NCBI GenBank assembly: GCA_014380155.1
Contig: JACMKJ010000122.1
Location: 1 to 12,354, forward strand
DNA: 12,354 bases
Direction: 5' to 3'
Source: Rhizobacter sp.
Lineage (GTDB): Bacteria > Pseudomonadota > Gammaproteobacteria > Burkholderiales > Burkholderiaceae_C
The first letter of the stretch is position 1; each line of letters opens with the position of its first letter. Positions 6,286 through 12,354 of the stretch are shown here, piece by piece. A program made the position numbers and the translations under genes. The notes beneath the pieces are model-generated. The model worked only from the letters and a program-made list of their open reading frames with translations. It made no database searches and was not told the origin of the DNA.

Positions 6286-7066
6286 CGAATTGCTCGCGCC
6301 ACACCAGGTTCACCTGTGGCATGCGTTCACCCCGCAGCAAGACGAGGCGCTCAACGCGCTGCAACTCGGCTTGCTGACGCCCGACGAGCGCACGCGCATG
6401 GCGCGCTTCCACTTCGAAAGAGACCAGCATCGCTATCTGATCACTCGCGCGCTGGTGCGCACCGTGTTGTCGCGCTACGCGCCGATCGCCCCCGCCGACT
6501 GGACCTTCGAGCCGGGGCCCCATGGGCGGCCGTACATCACCAACCCGCACCTGCTGGCGCAACAGCTGCGCTTCAACCTCTCACACACCGACGGTCTGGT
6601 CGTGCTCGCCGTGACCACCGGCCGAGAGGTCGGTATCGACACCGAAAGCACCGCACGCACGGCCCCGCTGGAGGTCGCCGACCGCTTCTTCTCCCGGCAG
6701 GAAGCCCAGGCCTTGCGCGCCCTGCCCGCGGCCGAACAGGCCCACCGCTTCTGGGAACTGTGGACCTTCAAGGAGAGCTACATCAAGGCGCGCGGCCTGG
6801 GGCTGTCGCTGCCGCTGAGCAAGTTCTCTCTGCAGCTCGACGGCGATGCGCGCGTCGACATCGGCTTTGATGAAGGTTTGGACGACTCACCTGCGCGCTG
6901 GCGCTTCTGGCAGCTCAGGCCCGACGCCAATCACCTGGTCGCCTTGTGCCTGGAAGCATCAACGACGGAGCTGGTGGAGTTCTCTTGCAAAGCCGTGCAA
7001 CCGCTGTTGTCGGAGGACACTCTGGCGTTCGAGTTGACCCGTCGGCCGCGCGCCTTTCAGGGCTGA
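6272..7066 (+). CDS. Sfp-type 4'-phosphopantetheinyl transferase
   Basis: The 264-residue enzyme moves the 4'-phosphopantetheine arm of coenzyme A onto a serine of an acyl- or peptidyl-carrier protein. Family motifs are clear: GRPYI (85-89), FNLSHT (101-106), the metal-binding GIDTE (Asp123, Glu125), and WTFKESYIKARGLGLSLPL (164-182) with Glu168 and Lys172 matching the catalytic Glu/Lys of Bacillus Sfp. The two-domain length (~230-260 aa) fits Sfp rather than the short AcpS type. ATG 6272 is chosen over an in-frame GTG at 6266; it overlaps the end of the metallophosphoesterase gene by 14 nt. No carrier protein, NRPS, PKS or fatty-acid gene is in the window, so its target lies elsewhere. The 3' end overlaps the convergent minus-strand gene by 10 nt. 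Confidence 0.93.
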   Translation: MKPSDELLAPHQVHLWHAFTPQQDEALNALQLGLLTPDERTRMARFHFERDQHRYLITRALVRTVLSRYAPIAPADWTFEPGPHGRPYITNPHLLAQQLRFNLSHTDGLVVLAVTTGREVGIDTESTARTAPLEVADRFFSRQEAQALRALPAAEQAHRFWELWTFKESYIKARGLGLSLPLSKFSLQLDGDARVDIGFDEGLDDSPARWRFWQLRPDANHLVALCLEASTTELVEFSCKAVQPLLSEDTLAFELTRRPRAFQG

Positions 7067-7812
7067 AGCTCCTGCAGCGTGGTGACGATCTGGGCAAAGG
7101 TCGGCCGCAGCTCGCCCCAGGCCTGTTGGCCCAGCGTCTGCGGCTGGCTCAGCACCCCCAGGCGCTGGCGCTCGGAGAACGGTGTTTTGGACGCAAACAC
7201 GATCACATTGCCTTCGCGCTTGACGTGCACCCTCAGCACATGGGCCTCGAAGCTGCGCTCGATGCGCCCGACCAGCAGCGCGTAGTCAGGGTGCTCGATG
7301 TGCAGGTTGACCACCAGCAGGCCGTGGGGTGACAACACCTGGTGGCAGGCGTCGTAGAACGATTGCGAGGCCAGGCTCTCGGGCATGCCGTCGTAGTCGT
7401 AGCCATCGACCAGCAGCACGTCGTGGCGCTGAGAGGTGTCGCGCACGTAGTTCGCACCGTCGGCTTGCAGCACCCGAAAACGCTCGTCGTCGCTCGGCAC
7501 GCGGAACTCGTCACGCAGTGCGATCACGTGCGGGTTGATCTCGGCCACGGTGATGTGCGCATCGGGCAGGTGGCGGTGGCAGAACTTGGCGAGCGAGCCG
7601 CCACCGAGGCCGATCATGGCGATGGACGCAGGCCGGGCGTTGAACAGCAGGAAGCCCATCATGGCGCGTGTGTACTCCACATCGAGTGCGTCGGGCTTTT
7701 CAAGCCGCATGCGGCTTTGCAGCTCGCTGATCGAAAAATGCAGCGACTTGGTGTTCACGTCGTCCCACACGAAGGGGCGAACGTGTTCCGCAGGGTCGAG
7801 CTTATCGGGCAT
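7057..7812 (-). CDS. Spermidine-synthase-like Rossmann-fold protein
   Basis: The 251-residue protein has the fold of SAM- or decarboxy-SAM-using transferases of the spermidine synthase (PF01564-type) group. Motif I is IGLGGGSLAKF (67-77), the acidic end of strand 2 is VAEINPHVI (89-97), QADG (116-119) is the adenine-binding loop, and DVLLVDGYD (131-139) matches the catalytic/post-II region. It lacks most of the N-terminal beta domain of classical SpeE. Such truncated homologues are often annotated spermidine synthase without proof, so polyamine production is a guess and a methyltransferase role is equally possible. ATG 7812 overlaps the end of the DUF1275 gene by 11 nt, implying coupling in one operon. 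The stop overlaps the convergent phosphopantetheinyl transferase gene. Confidence 0.85.
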   Translation of the reverse strand: MPDKLDPAEHVRPFVWDDVNTKSLHFSISELQSRMRLEKPDALDVEYTRAMMGFLLFNARPASIAMIGLGGGSLAKFCHRHLPDAHITVAEINPHVIALRDEFRVPSDDERFRVLQADGANYVRDTSQRHDVLLVDGYDYDGMPESLASQSFYDACHQVLSPHGLLVVNLHIEHPDYALLVGRIERSFEAHVLRVHVKREGNVIVFASKTPFSERQRLGVLSQPQTLGQQAWGELRPTFAQIVTTLQELQP

Positions 7813-8572
7813 GGCTCGTGCGGCTGAAACGCTGCGCCAGATCAGCAGCCACCGAGGGCAGCGCCATGGCGATCAGCAACAAGGCGATCGGGATCGTGGC
7901 CGAAAAACCCATCGCCTTGAATGCCAGCGCACCCACCAGCCCGCCGCCAAAAAAAAGGCCCAGGATGGTGGCGTGGATGAAAAGCTTGTCGAGGTTGGCG
8001 CGCACCACGTGCACGTCGTTGCCTTCGCGGGTGCGGTTCCAGTAGAGCAGGCGGCCGAGCTCGATGCCGAGGTCGGTGACCACGCCCGTCATGTGCGTGG
8101 TGCGGATCTCGGCCTGCGAAATCTTGGTGACGATGGCGTTTTGCAGACCCATGATGAAACACAGCAGCAGCACGGCGGTGGGCACCAGCAGGTGTACCGA
8201 CGACTTCAGGTTGGCCCCCACCAGGCCGAACAACAGCAACAACGAGGCTTCGAGCATCAAGGCCAGGGCAAACTTGCTGTGCAGCTGTCGCCGGCGCGCC
8301 CAGTTGATGAGCAGGGCCGTGGTGGCGGCACCCGCGATGAACGACAGCAGCGACACCAGCCCGGCCAATGCCAGCCCGAGGCTGCCCACCACCAGATCGT
8401 CGGCAATCGCCGAGACGATGCCGGTCATGTGCGATGTGTAGCGCTGCACGGCGAGAAAACCACCCGCATTGACGGCACCCGCCACGAAGGCCAGCACACC
8501 GCCCAGCTGCCGGTTGGCCCGCTGGGTGCGGTGTTTGTCGGTCAGCTGGCGCAGGAACAGGAGTGGGGTCAC
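7802..8572 (-). CDS. DUF1275 (YoaK-like) inner-membrane protein
   Basis: Predicted 256-residue integral membrane protein with about six hydrophobic segments (roughly residues 25-42, 55-90, 101-120, 126-146, 200-220, 225-243). Two related motifs, GAVNAGGFLAVQRYTSHMTG (31-50) and the GLQNAIVTK...RTTHMTG stretch (142-163), show the internal pseudo-repeat typical of the family. The biochemical function of DUF1275 is unknown to me. The frame stays open upstream into antisense-like sequence over nrdJ, so the start must be chosen. GTG 8572 (VTPLLFLRQLTDKHR) starts 29 nt after the nrdJ stop; there is no nearby ATG and the ribosome site is weak. It overlaps the spermidine-synthase-like gene by 11 nt. 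With nrdJ upstream on the same strand, a three-gene transcript is likely. Confidence 0.87.
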   Translation of the reverse strand: MTPLLFLRQLTDKHRTQRANRQLGGVLAFVAGAVNAGGFLAVQRYTSHMTGIVSAIADDLVVGSLGLALAGLVSLLSFIAGAATTALLINWARRRQLHSKFALALMLEASLLLLFGLVGANLKSSVHLLVPTAVLLLCFIMGLQNAIVTKISQAEIRTTHMTGVVTDLGIELGRLLYWNRTREGNDVHVVRANLDKLFIHATILGLFFGGGLVGALAFKAMGFSATIPIALLLIAMALPSVAADLAQRFSRTSHAR

Positions 8573-8601
8573 TGCGAGAATTGTGGTCGCTATCCTGTGC
8601 C

Positions 8602-11481
8602 CTAGCCGCACTGCCCCACGTAGCCGCAGGCGGTGCAGAAGTCGCAGCCGTCCTTGTGGATCACGTTGGGGTTGCCGCACTCGGGGCAGATCTTGCCGGT
8701 GAGCACCGGACCGGCGGCGGCGTCTTCGGGGGCTTCGAGCACGCCCATGTCGCGCACCGGGAAGCCCTCTTCGGTCAGCACGCCCAGCATCGCGTAGCGG
8801 TGGATGATCAGCCGCGCAAGATAGGCCACGGTCGAGGGCCAGGTCTGCTGGCGGCGCTCGCCGTGCGGCAGGCCGGGCACGAACGCCATGAAGTGGCCCA
8901 GCGGCTCGGCGTAGTTGAGCAGCTTGCGCAGCTTCATGCCGATCCAGGCCGGGTCGATCACCCGCATGTCGAGCGAGAGCACGCGTGCCAGGCCGTCGAG
9001 CGCACGCGGGTAGTTGCCCGAGAAGCCGACCGCACACGGTCGCGTGACGGCCACGCCGTCGGGGCCCGGCAGCGTCACCTCCTTCAGCGTGAGGGTGAAC
9101 GCTTCGTCGGTGGCGGGGTTGCTCACGTCGACCGCCCAGGCCAGCGTGCCCGAGGGGCCGGTGTGCGGCTCGTCGCGCGCAAACATGGCGTCGATGACTG
9201 GCGTGGGGCCGTTGCGGCCCAGGCGCGGCAAGGCCTTGAGCTGCTCGCAGCGCCATCGGATCACTGCCGCCGTGGCCGCCACCACGCCAGCGAACAAACG
9301 CCGCTCGCCGCTGGGCGGGAAGGGCATCTCGAAGGCACGCTCTTCGGCCACGGTGGCGAGCACGTCGAGCTTGAGCTGCAGCCAGGCCGGGTCGTTGGCG
9401 CGCAGATCCATCGACAAGGTCTTGGCCAATGCACCCAGGCCGCGCGGCTGCTCGGCCCCATTGATCCACACCTCGAAGGGCTTGGGCACACCGTCGTCAC
9501 CCGCCAGCTCGCCGACGAACAAGGCGAACTCACCGAAGGGGTGGTGAACCATGAAGGTCCAGGCCGCGTTGCCAGCGGGCAGCTCGGGCCGGCCGGGCCA
9601 GCGCAATGACGAGAGCACGGGCGCGGGCAGGCGGTCGAGGGCGAGGCGCTGGTTGGCGTCGTTGAGCTTCATCACCGTGGCATTGGCCGTGGGTGTGGTG
9701 CTCAGCACCGAGCCCAGCACGGCGTTGGGCCGGTAGGTGGCGAGGCCCTTCAGGCCTGACTGCCAGGCCTTCATGTAGAGGTTTTGAAAGTCGGCGTAGG
9801 GGTAGTCGGCCGGCACGTTGACGGTCTTGGAGATGGCGGTGTCGATACACGGCGCCACGGCGGCCACCATGGCCTCGTGGTCGAGCGCGCTCATCTCCAG
9901 TGCGGTCACGAAGGCGTGGGGGAGCGGTGTGCTGGCGCCCTTCAGATGCCGGTACAAGCGCCAGGCGTGGTCTTCGACCGCGTACTCCTTGAAGCCGCCA
10001 TCGGGCATGCGCTTCTTGCGGGTGTAGCTCCAGCTGAAGGCGGGCTCGATGCCGTTGCTCGCGTTGTCGGCAAAGGCCAGGCTGATGGTGCCGGTGGGCG
10101 CGATCGACAGCAGGTGCGAGTTGCGCAGGCCATGGGCGCGGATGCGCTCGCGCAGGCGCTGCGGCAAGCGCGAGGCGAAGGTGCCGCTGCTCAGGTACAG
10201 GTCGGCGTTGAAGAGCGGGAAGGCGCCGCGCTCCTGCGCGAGGTCGATCGACGCGTCGTAAGCCGCGTCTCGCATGAGCTCGGAGATGCGCCGCGCCATG
10301 CTGCGCGCCTCGGGCGTGTCGTAGCGCAGGTTGAGCATGATGAGCGCGTCGCCCAGGCCGGTGAAGCCCAGGCCCACGCGGCGCTTGTTGCGCGCTTCTT
10401 CCTGCTGCTGCGGCAGCGGCCAGACGGTCACGTCGAGCACGTTGTCGAGCATGCGCACCGCAACCCGGGCCACTTTGGCAAAACCTTCTTCGTCGAAGCG
10501 CGCGTTCGGCTCGAAGGGGTCGGTGATGAAACGTGTGAGGTTGATCGAGCCGAGGCAGCAGCAGCCGTAAGACGGCAGGGGTTGCTCACCGCAGGGGTTG
10601 GTCCCGGCGATGGTCTCGCAGTACGAGAGGTTGTTGTCGCCGTTGATGTGGTCGAGAAACAGCACGCCCGGCTCGGCGTGGTCGTAGGTCGAGCGCATGA
10701 CCTGGTCCCACAGCTCGCGGGCTTTCAGCTTGCGGTAAACCCACTGCCCGCCTTGCAGGTAAGCGCCGGCGGCCTTTTGCGCCACGCCGGGCTCGGCGCG
10801 GTGCACCAGCTCGACTTCGGTATCGGCCTGCACGGCCTCCATGAAGATGTCGGTCACACCGACCGAGATGTTGAAGTTTTTCAGATCGCCGCCGTCCTTG
10901 GCGTGGATGAATTCTTCGATGTCGGGGTGGTCGCAGCGCAGCACGCCCATCTGCGCGCCGCGCCGGGCGCCGGCGCTCTCGACCGTTTCGCAGGAGCGGT
11001 CGAACACGCGCATGTAGCTCACCGGTCCCGAGGCGCTGCTCTGCGTGCTGCCCACCCAGGCACCGCGCGGGCGGATGCGCGAGAAGTCGTAGCCCACACC
11101 CCCGCCACGGCGCATGGTCTCGGCCGCTTCGGTGAGCGCGATGTAGATGCCGGGGTGGCCGTCGTCGACATGGGCAATGGAGTCGCCCACGGGCTGCACG
11201 AAGCAGTTGATCAGCGTGGCCGACAGCTCGGTGCCCGCCGCCGACTGGATGCGCCCCGCCGGCACGAAGCCGTGGCGCAGGGCGTGCGCAAAGCGCTCCT
11301 CCCACAGCGCGCGTTGGGCCGGCTGCTCGGCCTGTGCCAGTGCGCGGGCGACACGCTGGTTGACCGCCTCGGCCGAACGCTCGTCGCCCTTGGCGTACTT
11401 TTCGATCAGCACCTCGGCGCTGATGTCTTGTGCAGGCAGGTTGGCCAGGGTGTGGAGGTTGGCTTCTTGCGCGCTGTGCAT
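8602..11481 (-). CDS. nrdJ: Class II (adenosylcobalamin-dependent) ribonucleoside-diphosphate reductase
   Basis: The 959-residue enzyme reduces ribonucleotides to deoxyribonucleotides, using coenzyme B12 to make the thiyl radical, independent of oxygen. The catalytic core (about 30-590) shows Cys93 in LINCFVQP, the AETMRRGGGVGYDFS segment (120-134), radical-site NPCGE (295-299, Cys297), the Cys cluster GCCCLGSINL (306-315), VGLGFTGLGDAL (369-380) and APTGTISL (461-468). Residues ~600-925 hold two related ~150-residue modules (TSCPD-like). The end is a zinc-ribbon tail: CPEC (932-935), C946, C949, C952, C958. Pseudomonas aeruginosa encodes the core and C-terminal part as separate nrdJa and nrdJb; here they are one polypeptide. 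ATG 11481 is chosen; the frame is open to 11694, but that part is leader DNA with no domain. No B12 transport or synthesis gene is in the window. Confidence 0.96.
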   Translation of the reverse strand: MHSAQEANLHTLANLPAQDISAEVLIEKYAKGDERSAEAVNQRVARALAQAEQPAQRALWEERFAHALRHGFVPAGRIQSAAGTELSATLINCFVQPVGDSIAHVDDGHPGIYIALTEAAETMRRGGGVGYDFSRIRPRGAWVGSTQSSASGPVSYMRVFDRSCETVESAGARRGAQMGVLRCDHPDIEEFIHAKDGGDLKNFNISVGVTDIFMEAVQADTEVELVHRAEPGVAQKAAGAYLQGGQWVYRKLKARELWDQVMRSTYDHAEPGVLFLDHINGDNNLSYCETIAGTNPCGEQPLPSYGCCCLGSINLTRFITDPFEPNARFDEEGFAKVARVAVRMLDNVLDVTVWPLPQQQEEARNKRRVGLGFTGLGDALIMLNLRYDTPEARSMARRISELMRDAAYDASIDLAQERGAFPLFNADLYLSSGTFASRLPQRLRERIRAHGLRNSHLLSIAPTGTISLAFADNASNGIEPAFSWSYTRKKRMPDGGFKEYAVEDHAWRLYRHLKGASTPLPHAFVTALEMSALDHEAMVAAVAPCIDTAISKTVNVPADYPYADFQNLYMKAWQSGLKGLATYRPNAVLGSVLSTTPTANATVMKLNDANQRLALDRLPAPVLSSLRWPGRPELPAGNAAWTFMVHHPFGEFALFVGELAGDDGVPKPFEVWINGAEQPRGLGALAKTLSMDLRANDPAWLQLKLDVLATVAEERAFEMPFPPSGERRLFAGVVAATAAVIRWRCEQLKALPRLGRNGPTPVIDAMFARDEPHTGPSGTLAWAVDVSNPATDEAFTLTLKEVTLPGPDGVAVTRPCAVGFSGNYPRALDGLARVLSLDMRVIDPAWIGMKLRKLLNYAEPLGHFMAFVPGLPHGERRQQTWPSTVAYLARLIIHRYAMLGVLTEEGFPVRDMGVLEAPEDAAAGPVLTGKICPECGNPNVIHKDGCDFCTACGYVGQCG

Positions 11482-11702
11482 GGTGGACGCTTCCTCGGTA
11501 CGGTGCAGGGCAATGCACTGTGACGCACCCCAGCGCTTTGACACCGGGCAAAACCCTGACCGCGGCAGGTGCTTGAAATCGGTAAGCGCACCTTCCCGGC
11601 ATCGACCAGGCCGTGAAGCAAATTGTTTTATAACGCCAACGTCGAGGCCACGATGGCCGCGCCCAGCTGAAGCGCCCACCCTAGAACCACCCAAGGAACC
11701 AC
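11482..11702. promoter_or_regulatory. Divergent promoter region and structured nrdJ leader
   Basis: The 221-bp spacer between nrdJ (-) and the serine hydrolase gene (+). An AT-rich stretch at 11619-11634 contains TATAAA on the minus strand (11632-11627), a likely -10 for nrdJ, although no good -35 is visible. It also contains TATAAC on the plus strand (11629-11634), a possible -10 for the hydrolase. The ~145-nt nrdJ leader holds two stem candidates built from the same GGTGC/GCACC pairing (11568-11592 and 11502-11529). Neither a LexA box nor a convincing NrdR box was seen. Confidence 0.4.
11693..11697 (+). promoter_or_regulatory. Ribosome binding site of the serine hydrolase gene
   Basis: AAGGA at 11693-11697, five bases before ATG 11703. 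It supports that ATG as the start. Confidence 0.65.
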
Positions 11703-12354
11703 ATGACCGGCCTGCTGACCGACCGCCTGCAACGCATCACCGCCCACCTTCAAGACCACTACATCACGCCCGGCAAGCTGGTCGGCTGCCAGACCCTGGT
11801 GGCCCAGCACGGCCAGGTGGCCTACAGCAGCGCGCTCGGCCGCATGGACCGCGAGCGCGACAAGCCGATGCGCGAAGACACCATCTTCCGCATCTACTCC
11901 ATGACCAAGCCCATCACCTCGGTGGCGCTGATGAGCTTGTACGAGCAGGGGCACTTCCAGCTCAACGACCCGGTGAGCAAGGTGATCCCCGAGTGGCGCG
12001 ACCAGCGGGTCTATGTGTCGGGCGACGCGGACAACATGCAGACCAAGGCGCCCGATCGACCCGTGACCTTTCGGCACGTGCTCAGCCACAGCGGCGGCCT
12101 CACCTACGGCGGCGGGCTCAACCCACCGGGCACGCCGGTGCACCCGGTCGACGCGGTCTACGCCAAGCTCGGCCTCGCACGCGGAGGGCGTGAAGACCTG
12201 GCAACTTTTGTGCGCAAGCTGGGCCAGGTGCCGCTGCGCTACGAGCCGGGCGAGCGCTGGATGTATTCGTTCTCGACCGACGTGTGCGGCTACCTGGTGC
12301 AGGCCTTGTCGGGCATGCCGTTCGAAGACTATCTGCAAAAGCACATCTTCGAGC
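11703..12354 (+). CDS. Beta-lactamase-fold serine hydrolase (class C/EstB-like), 3'-truncated
   Basis: The first 217 residues of a penicillin-binding-protein-like serine hydrolase are present, and the frame is open at the right edge. The nucleophile motif SxxK is SMTK (Ser66, Lys69) within FRIYSMTKPITSVALMSL. The second motif, a Tyr-containing triad equivalent, is in WMYSFSTDVCGYLVQ (Tyr188). The segments FRHVLSHSGGLTYG (123-136) and YEPGERWMYSFS (180-191) are hallmarks of the beta-lactamase (PF00144) family, which includes class C beta-lactamases, DD-peptidases and EstB-type esterases. The late C-terminal motif is not in the window. There is no signal peptide at the start, which favours a cytoplasmic esterase over a periplasmic beta-lactamase. 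The gene is divergent from nrdJ. Confidence 0.93.
   Translation, partial: MTGLLTDRLQRITAHLQDHYITPGKLVGCQTLVAQHGQVAYSSALGRMDRERDKPMREDTIFRIYSMTKPITSVALMSLYEQGHFQLNDPVSKVIPEWRDQRVYVSGDADNMQTKAPDRPVTFRHVLSHSGGLTYGGGLNPPGTPVHPVDAVYAKLGLARGGREDLATFVRKLGQVPLRYEPGERWMYSFSTDVCGYLVQALSGMPFEDYLQKHIFE

Noticed and set aside
8573..9469. N-terminal extension of the DUF1275 frame overlapping nrdJ
   Set aside because: It lies in another frame of nrdJ on the same strand and is Arg/Ala/Gly-rich without hydrophobic segments; the membrane protein starts near 8572.
9784..11523. A long plus-strand open frame (579 codons) opposite nrdJ
   Set aside because: It is the antisense shadow of a strongly conserved gene in GC-rich DNA; its translation is low-complexity Val/Gly/His/Arg-rich with no domain motif.
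11502..11600. Cobalamin riboswitch upstream of nrdJ
   Set aside because: Only a partial resemblance to the core was found, with no clear GCCCCCGCAAC or B12-box sequence, so it is not listed as a riboswitch feature.

Overview
The window is high-GC DNA with strong G/C third-position codon bias. The gene content is ordinary for a Burkholderiales-type betaproteobacterium (Rubrivivax/Leptothrix/Piscinibacter-like): an arsenic-type flavoprotein with an MFS carrier, a Tat-type dienelactone hydrolase, a sigma54 activator, a coenzyme-B12-dependent ribonucleotide reductase with a C-terminal zinc ribbon, and a DUF1275 membrane protein. The organism assignment is inferred from protein flavour, codon use and a LexA box of gamma/betaproteobacterial type. 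No rRNA, tRNA, CRISPR array or insertion sequence was seen.

Layout. Bases 2-2105 (+) carry the end of an ArsO-like FAD/NAD(P) oxidoreductase with a cysteine-pair-rich tail, followed after 1 nt by an MFS transporter; this looks like the end of an arsenic/metalloid operon. Bases 2142-2483 (-) hold a compact two-gene unit that standard ORF length cut-offs miss: a near-consensus LexA (SOS) box overlapping a good promoter, a 27-codon Trp-rich ORF with a GGAGG ribosome site, and a 58-codon ORF 16 nt downstream. Bases 2623-4686 (-) encode a Tat-type dienelactone hydrolase and, upstream of it, a sigma54 AAA+ activator with no sensory domain. A 130-bp divergent spacer with a perfect 8-3-8 inverted repeat separates that activator from a hexapeptide acyltransferase (4816-5442, +). 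A metallophosphoesterase (5521-6285, +) and an Sfp-type phosphopantetheinyl transferase (6272-7066, +) overlap by 14 nt. The latter converges, with overlapping stop codons, on a minus-strand cluster read 11481 to 7057: class II ribonucleotide reductase nrdJ, a DUF1275/YoaK membrane protein and a spermidine-synthase-like protein. Divergent from nrdJ, at 11703, is a beta-lactamase-fold serine hydrolase that runs off the right edge.

How the genes work together. The ArsO-like protein and MFS carrier plausibly act together on an arsenic compound. The LexA unit should be switched on by DNA damage, and its first product is a very short Trp/Arg/Leu-rich peptide reminiscent in concept, not in sequence, of SOS-induced membrane peptides such as TisB. 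This is the best candidate for an undescribed system in the window. NrdJ supplies deoxyribonucleotides independently of oxygen; the two genes after it are probably co-transcribed but have no obvious functional link to it. The phosphopantetheinyl transferase has no carrier-protein, PKS or NRPS partner in the window, so it probably serves carriers encoded elsewhere.
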